In this document: one piece after another, positions 9,420 through 18,208 of the stretch | Position numbering within the stretch: the stretch's first letter is position 1 | Layout: each line of letters begins with the position of its first letter | Assembly (NCBI RefSeq): GCF_021530995.1 | Contig: NZ_JADYTF010000017.1 | Location: 1 to 42,106 of the forward strand | Length of the DNA stretch: 42,106 bases | Direction: 5' to 3' | Source of the DNA: Bacteroides caecigallinarum | GTDB lineage: Bacteria > Bacteroidota > Bacteroidia > Bacteroidales > Bacteroidaceae | Position numbers and translations under genes: made by a program | Notes under the pieces: generated by a model | What the model was told of the DNA's origin: nothing | Databases searched by the model: none | What the model saw: only the letters and a program-made list of their open reading frames with translations

Positions 9420-10757
9420 ATGGGAAATCCAAAAGCATTTCTAAATATACCTCGACAAGAGGCCGGCTACCGTCCAGTTCACGAACGAGTTGCCGATTAT
9501 AGTGAAGTGGAACAGACACTCAACACTAGCGAACGTAAATTGCAGGCCAGCCGTTGCATGGACTGTGGAGTACCATTCTGCCATTGGGCATGCCCACTGG
9601 GCAATCGTCCTCCTGAGTTTCAGGATGCACTGTGCAAGGGCGACTGGCGCAAGGCATACGAGATATTGAGCGCTACAAACGACTTTCCTGAATTTACAGG
9701 CCGTATTTGTCCTGCTCTGTGTGAGAAATCGTGTGTACTGAAGCTCAGTATCGATTCACCTGTAACTATCCGCGAGGACGAGGCTGCCGTTATTGAGGCG
9801 GCATTCCGCGAAGGATATATCGCGCCGAAGAAATATGAAAGAAACGGAAAAAAAGTGGCTGTAATTGGTTCGGGACCTGCCGGACTGGCGGCTGCAAACC
9901 AATTGAACAAACGTGGATATGAAGTTACGGTGTTCGAACGTGACGAAATGGCGGGCGGTCTGCTCCGATATGGAATACCGAACTTTAAGCTTGGAAAGAA
10001 CATCATAGACCGCCGTATCCGGATAATGGAGGCGGAAGGTATCGTCTTCAAGACAAATTCAGAGATTGACCTTACAAAATTGCCTGAAGGTTTCGATGCA
10101 TACGCCGTATGTACAGGAACTCCACAGGCCAGAGATCTGGCAATACCCGGACGCGAACTCTCCGGTATTCATTTTGCCATGGAGATGCTGGCTCAGCAGA
10201 ACAGAGTGCTTGCCGGACAGGAAATTGCGGAGAAGGAGAGAATCTCTGCCCGCGGAAAGCATGTACTGGTTATCGGTGGTGGTGATACTGGTAGCGACTG
10301 TATCGGTACTTCACACCGTCAGGGGGCTCTAAGTGTGACTCAGATTGAAATCATGCCTAAACCTCCTGTAGGACATAATCCTGCTACTCCTTGGCCACAG
10401 TGGCCCGTTGTGCTGAAAACAAGTTCAAGCCACGAGGAAGGCTGTACACGCCGCTGGTGTCTGAACTCGAATAAGTTTGTAGGCAAAAACGGAAAGGTGA
10501 CAGCTGTGGAAGTGGAAGAAGTGGAATGGATTCCGGCAGCAGATGGCGGACGTCCTACAATGAAACCTACCGGCAAGAAAGATACTATCAAAGCAGATTT
10601 GGTTCTGTTGGCAATGGGATTCTTGAAACCACAGATGCCGGAACTTCCTAAGAATGCGGTTGTAGCCGGTGATGCCGCTACAGGTCCGTCGCTCGTAGTG
10701 AAGTGTATTGCTGCCGGACGAAAGGCGGCTGCAGAGATAGATAAGATGTTTGTCTAA
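9420..10757 (+). CDS. gltD: Glutamate synthase small subunit
   Basis: The beta subunit oxidises NAD(P)H through FAD and passes electrons over iron-sulfur clusters to GltB. It has 445 aa. N-terminal cysteines 46, 49, 54 and 58 (CMDCGVPFCHWACP) and 97, 101 and 105 (ICPALCEKSC) supply the 4Fe-4S ligands. The FAD-binding motif IGSGPAGLAAANQLNKRGY lies at 149-167. A second dinucleotide motif, VIGGGDTGSDCIG, supports NAD(P)H binding, and GDAATGPSLVVKCIAAGRKAA closes the FAD site. It sits between gltB and asnB in the same direction and is probably cotranscribed. Identification is secure. Confidence 0.96.
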   Translation: MGNPKAFLNIPRQEAGYRPVHERVADYSEVEQTLNTSERKLQASRCMDCGVPFCHWACPLGNRPPEFQDALCKGDWRKAYEILSATNDFPEFTGRICPALCEKSCVLKLSIDSPVTIREDEAAVIEAAFREGYIAPKKYERNGKKVAVIGSGPAGLAAANQLNKRGYEVTVFERDEMAGGLLRYGIPNFKLGKNIIDRRIRIMEAEGIVFKTNSEIDLTKLPEGFDAYAVCTGTPQARDLAIPGRELSGIHFAMEMLAQQNRVLAGQEIAEKERISARGKHVLVIGGGDTGSDCIGTSHRQGALSVTQIEIMPKPPVGHNPATPWPQWPVVLKTSSSHEEGCTRRWCLNSNKFVGKNGKVTAVEVEEVEWIPAADGGRPTMKPTGKKDTIKADLVLLAMGFLKPQMPELPKNAVVAGDAATGPSLVVKCIAAGRKAAAEIDKMFV

Positions 10758-10777
10758 CAACTAACAACTTAAGAATT

Positions 10778-12466
10778 ATGTGTGGTATAGCATGTATCTT
10801 CAATATAAAACAGCAATCGCCTGAGCTGAGACAGAAAGCTCTCGCTATGGCGAAACGCATACGCCACCGCGGACCGGACTGGAGCGGAATATATTGCGGT
10901 GGTTCGGCCATTCTGGCACACGAACGTCTGTCGATAGTCGATCCTCAGAGTGGAGGACAGCCATTGTTCTCGCCGGACAGAAAACAGATTCTGGCTGTGA
11001 ATGGTGAAATCTACAATCATCGCGACATACGTGCCGATTTTGCCGGAAAGTATGAGTTCCAGACCGGAAGTGACTGCGAGGTTATCCTTGCACTGTATCG
11101 CGAGTATGGAGTGGATTTTATAGAGAAACTGAGCGGTATCTTCGCCTTCGCGCTTTATGACGAAGAACGTGATGAGTTTCTTATAGCGCGCGACCCTATA
11201 GGCGTGATACCTCTCTATATAGGACGTGATGCAGACGGTAAAGTGTATTGCGCAAGTGAATTGAAAGCTCTGGAAGGAATGTGCGACGAATATGAGCCAT
11301 TCCTGCCGGGACATTATTACTGGAGCCGTGAAGGCAAGATGCAGAAATGGTATAAACGCGACTGGACAGAATATGAGGCCGTTAAGGACAGATATTGCGA
11401 ATCTGAAAATTCTTATCAGTCACAGGTGGACGATGTCCGCACTGCCCTTGAGGACGCGGTGAAAAGACAGCTGATGAGTGACGTCCCATACGGTGTATTG
11501 CTTTCGGGCGGACTTGACTCGTCTGTTATCTCTGCCGTAGCGAAACAGTTTGCCGACAAACGTGTGGAAACTGACGGAAAACAGGACGCATGGTGGCCAC
11601 AGCTTCATTCATTTGCTGTAGGACTTAAGGGAGCACCCGACCTGGAGAAGGCCCGTCTTGTGGCAGAACATATCGGAACAGTGCATCACGAAATAAACTA
11701 TACCATTCAGGAAGGTCTAGACGCTATCCGCGATGTGATTTATTATATCGAGACTTACGATGTCACAACAGTGCGTGCGTCCACTCCAATGTATCTTCTG
11801 GCAAGAGTCATCAAGTCGATGGGTATAAAGATGGTGTTGAGCGGCGAAGGTGCCGACGAGGTGTTCGGAGGATATCTGTATTTCCACAAAGCGCCGGATG
11901 CGCGTGCGTTCCATGAAGAGACAGTCCGCAAACTTTCAAAACTACACCTTTATGACTGTCTGCGTGCCAACAAGTCACTTTCTGCATGGGGAGTGGAAGG
12001 AAGAGTTCCTTTCCTAGACAAAGAGTTCCTTGATGTGGCAATGCGTCTGAATCCGGCTGTCAAGATGTGTCCGGGTAAAGAGATAGAAAAGAAGGTAGTA
12101 CGCGACGCGTTCTCATCACTTCTCCCTCAGGAAGTAGCATGGCGACAGAAGGAACAGTTCTCCGACGGTGTGGGCTATTCATGGATTGATACTCTGAAGG
12201 CAATAACTTCCGAAGCAGTATCAGACGAACAGATGGCACACGCGGCAGAGCGTTTCCCTATCAATCCGCCTCAGAATAAAGAAGAATATTATTATCGCAG
12301 CATATTCGAGGAACATTTCCCAAGCGAGTCTGCAGCAAAATCAGTTCCGAGTGTTCCTAGTGTAGCCTGCTCTACAGCCGAAGCTTTGGCATGGGACGCA
12401 TCATTCAAGGGAATGAACGACCCTAGCGGACGCGCTGTGGCTGGAGTACACGAAGCAGCGTATTGA
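10778..12466 (+). CDS. asnB: Glutamine-hydrolysing asparagine synthetase B
   Basis: The enzyme makes asparagine from aspartate, ATP and glutamine in the cytoplasm. It has 562 aa, normal for AsnB. The second residue Cys (MCGIACIFN) is the glutaminase nucleophile. RHRGPDWSG and NGEIYNH complete the amidotransferase domain. The ATP-pyrophosphatase loop SGGLDS (243-248) starts the synthetase domain, followed by SGEGADEVFGGYLYFHKAP and GVEGRVPFLDKEF. The start is ATG at 10778, 20 bases after the gltD stop. Its place directly after gltBD suggests coordination of glutamine and asparagine nitrogen use. The C-terminal tail after about residue 520 is of low complexity and poorly conserved. Confidence 0.95.
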   Translation: MCGIACIFNIKQQSPELRQKALAMAKRIRHRGPDWSGIYCGGSAILAHERLSIVDPQSGGQPLFSPDRKQILAVNGEIYNHRDIRADFAGKYEFQTGSDCEVILALYREYGVDFIEKLSGIFAFALYDEERDEFLIARDPIGVIPLYIGRDADGKVYCASELKALEGMCDEYEPFLPGHYYWSREGKMQKWYKRDWTEYEAVKDRYCESENSYQSQVDDVRTALEDAVKRQLMSDVPYGVLLSGGLDSSVISAVAKQFADKRVETDGKQDAWWPQLHSFAVGLKGAPDLEKARLVAEHIGTVHHEINYTIQEGLDAIRDVIYYIETYDVTTVRASTPMYLLARVIKSMGIKMVLSGEGADEVFGGYLYFHKAPDARAFHEETVRKLSKLHLYDCLRANKSLSAWGVEGRVPFLDKEFLDVAMRLNPAVKMCPGKEIEKKVVRDAFSSLLPQEVAWRQKEQFSDGVGYSWIDTLKAITSEAVSDEQMAHAAERFPINPPQNKEEYYYRSIFEEHFPSESAAKSVPSVPSVACSTAEALAWDASFKGMNDPSGRAVAGVHEAAY

Positions 12467-12470
12467 TTTT

Positions 12471-12538
12471 TAGTTTTTAATTAACTACGTAAACCATTGG
12501 TTTTTAATTATTAACTATTAATTATTAATTATCAAAAG
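12471..12538 (+). repeat. AT-rich intergenic repeat element between asnB and dapF
   Basis: This gap contains TTAACTACGT at 12481-12490, then ACC and GGTT separated by a few bases, then TTAAT-type runs. The same arrangement occurs at 34559-34593 between the second permease and fructokinase (TTAACTACGT, ACCGTCGGTT, TTAAT). The two copies align over about 35 bases with few differences. Function is unknown. Confidence 0.5.
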
Positions 12539-13342
12539 ATGAACATCAGATTTACAAAAATGCATGGTGCCGGCAATGATTATATCTATGTCAACACCAT
12601 TCAATATCCGATAGATAATCCGGAAGAAGTGGCTGTGGAGTGGAGCAGATATCACACCGGAATTGGTAGCGACGGACTTGTGCTGATTGGGGCATCGCAG
12701 ATAGCGGATTTCAGCATGCGCATATTCAATGCGGACGGTTCGGAAGCCATGATGTGCGGTAATGCAAGCCGCTGCATAGGCAAATATCTGTACGAGGAAG
12801 GACTGACTGCAAAGACAGAAGTGACGCTGGAAACCCTTTCAGGAATCAAGATTCTGAGACTCCATCTCTCGAAAGATAATCATGTGGATGCCGTAACAGT
12901 CGATATGAATGTTCCTGAAGTTAAAGGAAAAGTTCAGTTAGGCGACGGCTATGGCTATAAGGAAGGAATCTCCGTATCAATGGGAAACCCACATCTTGTG
13001 ATATTTGTTGATAAAATATCTGAGGTAGATATCAACACTGTAGGGCCGGCTCTGGAGAAGCATCCTTTGTTTCCTGATCGCGTGAATGTGGAATTTGCAC
13101 AAATCCTTTCAAATGGCGATATACGCATGAGAGTATGGGAACGCGGTTCCGGAATTACAATGGCATGCGGCACAGGAGCATGTGCTACGGCTGTGGCTGC
13201 GGCATATACCGGCAGGTGTGGCAGAGAATCATCAGTTATAATGGATGGTGGAACACTTAAGATTAAATGGGACGAAACAGACGGACATGTATATATGACC
13301 GGACCGGCTGTAAAAGTCTTTGATGGAGAGATAGTTCTCTAA
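12539..13342 (+). CDS. dapF: Diaminopimelate epimerase
   Basis: DapF interconverts LL- and meso-diaminopimelate without a cofactor. It has 267 aa. The two active-site cysteines are visible as Cys73 in MMCGNASRC and Cys210 in [11 protein letters not shown]. The N-terminal MHGAGNDY and the GNPHLVIF and NVEF motifs also fit. The second cysteine loop reads [13 protein letters not shown] where many family members have ERGxGET; Glu is replaced by Ile-Thr, and the catalytic residues are kept. It precedes dapL by 21 bases, giving a two-gene lysine/peptidoglycan unit. Identification is secure. Confidence 0.95.
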   Translation: MNIRFTKMHGAGNDYIYVNTIQYPIDNPEEVAVEWSRYHTGIGSDGLVLIGASQIADFSMRIFNADGSEAMMCGNASRCIGKYLYEEGLTAKTEVTLETLSGIKILRLHLSKDNHVDAVTVDMNVPEVKGKVQLGDGYGYKEGISVSMGNPHLVIFVDKISEVDINTVGPALEKHPLFPDRVNVEFAQILSNGDIRMRVWERGSGITMACGTGACATAVAAAYTGRCGRESSVIMDGGTLKIKWDETDGHVYMTGPAVKVFDGEIVL

Positions 13343-13363
13343 CAACTAACAACTACAAAAAAA

Positions 13364-14593
13364 ATGGCACAAATAAACGATAATTTTTTAAAACTGCCAG
13401 GCAGTTATCTTTTTTCGGACATAGCACGAAAGGTCAGCAGTTTCAAGGTTGCAAACCCGGATATCGATCTTATCCGACTTGGGATAGGCGATGTCACACG
13501 TCCGCTTCCCGAAGCATGTATCAAGGCTATGCACCGTGCCGCTGATGAACTGGCTTCATCGGCAACATTCCACGGATATGGTCCGGAGCAGGGTTATGAC
13601 TTCCTGATAGAAGCTATAATCAAAAACGATTTCGAACCACTCGGAATAAAACTTTCCAATCATGAAGTGTTCGTCAACGACGGAGCAAAGAGTGATACCG
13701 GAAATATAGGCGACATTTTCAGTCGTGAGAATAGTATTGCCGTTACCGACCCTATATATCCTGTCTATATCGACAGTAATGTTATGGCCGGCAGGGCAGG
13801 AGTACTGGGCAGTGACGGATGCTGGAGTGACATTACATATATGCCTTGTAACGAGGAAAACAATTTTGTTCCGTCTCTTCCGGGAAAACGTACAGATATC
13901 ATATATCTGTGCTATCCGAATAATCCTACCGGTACAACACTTACCAGAGACGAGTTAAAGCAATGGGTTGACTATGCCCTTGCAAATGATTCGATAATAT
14001 TTTTCGATGCGGCATACGAGGCGTTCATTCGCGAGGAGAATGTTCCGCATTCAATATATGAGATAGAAGGAGCCAGACAGTGTGCTATAGAATTCAGAAG
14101 CTTTTCTAAGACTGCCGGGTTTACAGGAGTACGTTGCGGATATACCGTAATTCCTGACGAGGTTACAGCCACTGCTGCCGACGGAACGAAAGTCCAGCTC
14201 AACAAATTGTGGCTGAGACGTCAGTGTACAAAGTTCAATGGCACCAGCTATATCACACAGCGTGCTGCCGAAGCGATTTATTCGCCTGAGGGCAAGGAAC
14301 AGGTAAAAGCCAATATAGACTATTATCTGGAAAACGCACGTATAATGCGCGAAGGCCTGAAGAAATCCGGAATGACAGTTTTTGGAGGAATAAATTCTCC
14401 GTATTTATGGCTCAAGACTCCTGAAGGAACCGGATCGTGGAAATTCTTTGATACTTTGCTTGAGAAAGCCCATGTAGTAGGAACACCGGGTGTAGGCTTC
14501 GGTCCGTCTGGTGAAGGTTTCCTTCGTCTCACAGCATTCGGAAAACGTGAGGACTGTATAGAGGCTATGCAACGTATTGAGAAATATATATAA
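13364..14593 (+). CDS. dapL: LL-diaminopimelate aminotransferase
   Basis: DapL converts tetrahydrodipicolinate to LL-diaminopimelate in one step using glutamate and PLP, bypassing the acylated DAP intermediates. It has 409 aa, the usual length. It is a class I/II fold type I aminotransferase: the N-terminus has [14 protein letters not shown], followed by [17 protein letters not shown] (184-191) and DAAYEAF. The PLP lysine is Lys249 in [17 protein letters not shown]. Glutamate from GltBD is its amino donor, which fits the gene order. DapF, 21 bases upstream, takes its product. A rho-independent terminator begins about 80 bases after the stop. Identification is strong. Confidence 0.95.
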   Translation: MAQINDNFLKLPGSYLFSDIARKVSSFKVANPDIDLIRLGIGDVTRPLPEACIKAMHRAADELASSATFHGYGPEQGYDFLIEAIIKNDFEPLGIKLSNHEVFVNDGAKSDTGNIGDIFSRENSIAVTDPIYPVYIDSNVMAGRAGVLGSDGCWSDITYMPCNEENNFVPSLPGKRTDIIYLCYPNNPTGTTLTRDELKQWVDYALANDSIIFFDAAYEAFIREENVPHSIYEIEGARQCAIEFRSFSKTAGFTGVRCGYTVIPDEVTATAADGTKVQLNKLWLRRQCTKFNGTSYITQRAAEAIYSPEGKEQVKANIDYYLENARIMREGLKKSGMTVFGGINSPYLWLKTPEGTGSWKFFDTLLEKAHVVGTPGVGFGPSGEGFLRLTAFGKREDCIEAMQRIEKYI

Positions 14594-14672
14594 ACATTCC
14601 ACTTAATGTTCTTCTCTTGATGGGAGAACGTCAATTACAATCTGTTTTGGTTTTATATGTATTTAGTAGGAG

Positions 14673-14704
14673 GCGGGACTGCAGCGATGTAGTTCCGCTT
14701 TTTT
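14673..14704 (+). terminator. Rho-independent terminator after dapL
   Basis: GCGGGACT (14673-14680) pairs with AGTTCCGC (14691-14698), with one G-U pair and a 10-base loop, followed by six T. It closes the gltB-to-dapL run. Confidence 0.85.
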
Positions 14705-14719
14705 CATATACGGATTGCT

Positions 14720-14754
14720 CCTGTTTCATACTTTTATATATTTTCCTGTTTCAT
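14720..14754 (+). repeat. Two CCTGTTTCAT direct repeats
   Basis: CCTGTTTCAT occurs at 14720-14729 and 14745-14754, each followed by one base and CTT. The core TGTTTCAT is shared with the ATGTTTCAT arms of the susC operator about 150 bases downstream. These may be weak distal sites or chance; no function is known. Confidence 0.35.
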
Positions 14755-14776
14755 CCTTATTCGTACCGATAAAAAA

Positions 14777-14864
14777 ACGTGGGCAAATTTAAAATAAAAC
14801 GTGGGCAAGTTTTAACTCGAATGTGGGCAAGTTTTAGTTCGAATGTGGGTACGTTCTCGGATTG
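14777..14864 (+). repeat. Four tandem 22-bp repeats upstream of the fructan locus
   Basis: Four consecutive units start at 14777, 14799, 14821 and 14843. Each opens with A(C/T)GTGGG, the first three with GTGGGCAA followed by A/G-TTT. Units 2 and 3 are nearly the same; units 1 and 4 have diverged. The period is two helical turns. The block lies between the dapL terminator and the susC operator. No coding potential, CRISPR spacer pattern or known element is evident. Confidence 0.7.
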
Positions 14865-14907
14865 AATGTCCCCGTGTCATCTGACGCATTGATTTGCGTT
14901 GCAAAAA

Positions 14908-14965
14908 ATGTTTCATCTTGATGCAAAAATGTTGCATGAAACATTTATTATTGCGTATGAAACAT
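14908..14965 (+). promoter_or_regulatory. Dyad-symmetric operator upstream of susC
   Basis: The layout is ATGTTTCAT (14908-14916), 12 bases, ATGTTGCATGAAACAT (14929-14944), 12 bases, ATGAAACAT (14957-14965), symmetric about 14936.5. Successive like half-sites are 21 bp apart, two helical turns. The right pair of ATGAAACAT boxes is a 21-bp direct repeat, a spacing common for AraC-type regulators. The element recurs at 28968-29025. The hybrid regulator at 36278-39034 is the natural candidate to bind it, by inference. Confidence 0.75.
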
Positions 14966-14994
14966 TTGTTGCAAGCTTCTTTGTTATACCATTA

Positions 14995-15002
14995 TATATT
15001 TG
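14995..15002 (+). promoter_or_regulatory. susC -7 promoter element
   Basis: TATATTTG followed by C fits TAnnTTTG. It begins 30 bases after the right end of the operator. No TTTG sits at the usual -33 spacing, which fits an activator-dependent promoter. Confidence 0.6.
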
Positions 15003-15045
15003 CAACAGAATTTTAAGAACAATTATTAATAATCTAATTAATTTA

Positions 15046-18000
15046 ATGCGTATGGAAAGCATAAAGAGAAAATTTCTTATTGCGCTCTTCTTGTTTATAT
15101 GCATAGTCATGCATGCGCAAGATTTGGTAGTTCAGGGAACGGTCATTTCTGCCGTTGATAATTTCCCTGTAATTGGAGCAACTGTAGTGGAGAATGGTAA
15201 TAATACCAATGGTACTATTACTGATTTTGACGGTAAATTTACGTTGAATGTTGCTTCCGGAAGTTCAATCACTGTTTCTTTTGTCGGTTTCAAGACAGTT
15301 ACTCTTAAAGCTGAAAGCATGATGAGCATTGTGCTTAATGAAGATTCAGAGGTACTTGAAGAAGTTGTGGTAACGGGTTATACCACTCAACGTAAGGCAG
15401 ACCTTACCGGTGCTGTTTCTGTTGTCAGTATGGACGAAATCTCAAAACAGAACGAAAACAATCCCATGAAAGCTCTTCAGGGAAGAGTTCCTGGTATGAA
15501 TATTACAGCTGACGGTAACCCAAGTGGTTCAACAACAATCCGTATCCGTGGTATCGGAACTTTGAACAACAATGACCCTTTATACATTATTGATGGTGTG
15601 CCTACAAAGGGTGGTATGCATGAGTTGAATGGTAACGATATTGAGTCTATTCAGGTGTTGAAAGATGCCGCTTCTGCTTCAATCTATGGTTCGCGTGCAG
15701 CAAACGGTGTTATCATCGTAACAACAAAGAAAGGTAAGGAAGGTCAGATTAAAGTTAATTTCGACGCTTCGGTATCTGCTTCTATGTACACAAACAAGAT
15801 GGAAGTCCTCAATGCCAGAGAATATGGTCAGGCCATGTGGCAAGCTTATGTAAACGATGGTCAGGATCCGAATACAAATGCTTTGGGATATTCTTATAAT
15901 TGGGGATACGACCAGAATGGTATTCCTGTATTGCATGGAATCACCATGTCACGTTTCTTGGATTCTGCCAATACTGTTCCTTCTGCTGATACAGATTGGT
16001 TTGACGAAATCAGCCGTACCGGTGTAATACAGCAATACAATCTTTCTGTAAGCAATGGTTCTGAGAAAGGCTCGTCTTATTTCTCTTTAGGATACTATAA
16101 GAACAATGGTATTATAAAGACTTCTGATTTCGAACGCTTTTCAGCTCGTATGAATTCAGATTATAACTTGATTGAAAACATCCTTACTATAGGAGAGCAT
16201 TTTACTGTCAACAGAACTTCTGAAGTAGTAGCACCTGGTGGTTTCTTGCAGAATGTGTTGCAGGCCAATCCGTCTTTGCCTGTATATACTACCGAAGGAG
16301 AATATGCAGGTCCGGTAGGTGGTTATCCCGACCGTGAAAATCCGGTAGCTCGCCTTGAGAGAAATTCTGATACAAAATATTATTATTGGAGAATGTTTGG
16401 TGATGCATACATCAACCTTAATCTATTCAAAGGATTTAATGTTCGTTCTACTTTTGGTATCGATTATTCTCAGAAACAGCAGAGAATATTCACATATCCT
16501 ATCACTGAAGGTAACGTGGCCAATGACAAGAATGCTGTTGAGGCAAAACAGGAACACTGGATGAGATGGATGTGGAATGCCGTTGCTACTTATAACTTCG
16601 AAAAAGGCAAGCACAGAGGTGATGCTATGATTGGTGTTGAGTTGAATAACGAAGACAATACATGGTTCTCTGGTTATAAAGAAGATTTCTCAATTCTGAA
16701 TCCTGATTTCATGTGGCCTGATGCCGGAGTAGGTACAGCACAGGCTTACGGTTCTGGTGATGGTTATTCATTGGTATCATTCTTTGGTAAATTCAACTAT
16801 ACATACGATGACAAATATCTGGCTTCATTGACAGTGCGTAGGGATGGTTCTTCAAGATTCGGTAAGAATAATCGTTTTGCAACTTTCCCTTCTGTATCTT
16901 TGGGATGGCGTATGAGTCAGGAAGAATTCATGAAAGATATTGAATGGCTTGATGACCTTAAAGTGAGAGCATCTTGGGGACAGACTGGTAACCAGGAAAT
17001 TTCTAATACTGCACGTTATACTCTTTATGTTCCTAACTATGGTGTTACAGAATCTGGAGGACAGAGCTACGGTACTTCTTATGATATTGAAGGTACAAAC
17101 GGCGGAAAGACTCTTCAGTCAGGATTCAAACGTAATCAGTTGGGTAATGATGATATAAAATGGGAAACTACTACTCAGACTAATATCGGTATTGACTTCT
17201 CATTATTCAATCAGCAGGTATATGGATCTTTGGACTGGTTCTATAAGAAAACTACTGATATCCTTGTTCAGATGGCGGGTATCGCTTCTATGGGAGAAGG
17301 TACTACTCAGTGGATTAATGCCGGAGAAATGGAAAATAAAGGTTTCGAATTCAATATAGGTCATAGAAAAACATTCGACAACGGATTCAAATATGATTTC
17401 AATGCTAATATCTCTACTTATAGAAACAAAATTACTGCTTTGCCTATCACTGTAGCAGCTAACGGTACATTCGGTGGTAACGGTGTAGAAAGTGTCATCG
17501 GTCATGCAAATGGTTCGCAAGTGGGTTATGTGGCAGACGGAATATTCAAATCACAGGAAGAAGTTGATAATCATGCAGTACAGGAAGGCGCCGGAGTAGG
17601 ACGTATCCGCTGGCGTGACTTGGACGGTAACGGTGTAATCAATGAAAAAGACCAGCAGTGGATCTATGATCCGACACCTGCATTCAGCTACGGTTTGAAT
17701 ATGTACTTCGAATATAAGGATTTTGATTTCACAATGTTCTGGCAGGGTGTACAGGGTGTTGATATCATCAGTGACCTGAAGAAGGAAACAGACTTGTGGA
17801 GCGGTTTGAATATCGGTTTCCTGAATAAGGGTAAACGTCTTCTTGATGCATGGACTCCATATAATTCTTCATCAGATATTCCTGCATTGACAAGAAGTGA
17901 CGTTAATAATGAAAAGAGAGTATCAACATACTTCGTTGAAAACGGTTCTTTCCTTAAATTAAGAAATATACAATTAGGTTATAACTTGCCAAAATCAATA

Positions 18001-18159
18001 TCTCAGAAGTTTAAGGTAGACAGATTGAGATTGTACCTTAGTGCACAGAATGTGCTTACTATCACAAGCAAGGAATTTACAGGTGTAGATCCGGAAAACC
18101 CTAACTACGGTTACCCTATCCCTATGAACTTGACATTCGGTATCAACGTTGGTTTCTGA
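15046..18159 (+). CDS. susC: SusC-like TonB-dependent outer-membrane transporter (fructan)
   Basis: This outer-membrane protein imports oligosaccharides using TonB energy, with SusD as its lid. It has 1037 aa from ATG 15046; ATG 15052 is also possible. The open frame extends upstream to a TTG at 14899, but that stretch contains the operator and promoter. A signal peptide ends near MHAQ. A carboxypeptidase-regulatory-like domain follows (about residues 25-100, with DNFPVIGATV and DFDGKFTLNV), then EEVVVTGYTTQ and the plug domain (GRVPGMNI, IRIRGIGTLNNNDPLYIIDGVP, ASIYGSRAANGVI). The rest is beta-barrel, ending in MNLTFGINVGF. The adjacent susD, GH32 and fructokinase genes indicate fructan. It resembles BT1763 of the B. 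thetaiotaomicron levan locus, from memory. Confidence 0.93.
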   Translation: MRMESIKRKFLIALFLFICIVMHAQDLVVQGTVISAVDNFPVIGATVVENGNNTNGTITDFDGKFTLNVASGSSITVSFVGFKTVTLKAESMMSIVLNEDSEVLEEVVVTGYTTQRKADLTGAVSVVSMDEISKQNENNPMKALQGRVPGMNITADGNPSGSTTIRIRGIGTLNNNDPLYIIDGVPTKGGMHELNGNDIESIQVLKDAASASIYGSRAANGVIIVTTKKGKEGQIKVNFDASVSASMYTNKMEVLNAREYGQAMWQAYVNDGQDPNTNALGYSYNWGYDQNGIPVLHGITMSRFLDSANTVPSADTDWFDEISRTGVIQQYNLSVSNGSEKGSSYFSLGYYKNNGIIKTSDFERFSARMNSDYNLIENILTIGEHFTVNRTSEVVAPGGFLQNVLQANPSLPVYTTEGEYAGPVGGYPDRENPVARLERNSDTKYYYWRMFGDAYINLNLFKGFNVRSTFGIDYSQKQQRIFTYPITEGNVANDKNAVEAKQEHWMRWMWNAVATYNFEKGKHRGDAMIGVELNNEDNTWFSGYKEDFSILNPDFMWPDAGVGTAQAYGSGDGYSLVSFFGKFNYTYDDKYLASLTVRRDGSSRFGKNNRFATFPSVSLGWRMSQEEFMKDIEWLDDLKVRASWGQTGNQEISNTARYTLYVPNYGVTESGGQSYGTSYDIEGTNGGKTLQSGFKRNQLGNDDIKWETTTQTNIGIDFSLFNQQVYGSLDWFYKKTTDILVQMAGIASMGEGTTQWINAGEMENKGFEFNIGHRKTFDNGFKYDFNANISTYRNKITALPITVAANGTFGGNGVESVIGHANGSQVGYVADGIFKSQEEVDNHAVQEGAGVGRIRWRDLDGNGVINEKDQQWIYDPTPAFSYGLNMYFEYKDFDFTMFWQGVQGVDIISDLKKETDLWSGLNIGFLNKGKRLLDAWTPYNSSSDIPALTRSDVNNEKRVSTYFVENGSFLKLRNIQLGYNLPKSISQKFKVDRLRLYLSAQNVLTITSKEFTGVDPENPNYGYPIPMNLTFGINVGF

Positions 18160-18208
18160 TTCTGAGGAATAATTTTTATAAAACATAATAATTTACAAAC
18201 ATACACTT

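Larger units (their letters stand above)
14594..15045. other. Intergenic region between dapL and susC
   Basis: This 452-bp gap has no supported gene. In order it holds a weak hairpin near 14608-14629, the dapL terminator, the two CCTGTTTCAT repeats, the four 22-bp repeats, the 58-bp dyad operator, a -7 box at 14995-15002 and a leader of about 40 bases. Confidence 0.7.

Noticed and set aside
14608-14629. Terminator immediately after dapL
   Set aside because: The stem depends on two G-U pairs and is not followed by T; the hairpin at 14673-14704 is far better.
14777-14864. Short CRISPR array
   Set aside because: The units abut without unique spacers and no cas gene is nearby; these are plain tandem repeats.
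14899-15045. Extension of susC to a TTG at 14899
   Set aside because: The stretch contains the dyad operator and the -7 box, and the signal peptide begins at MRMESIKRKF, so translation starts at 15046 or 15052.
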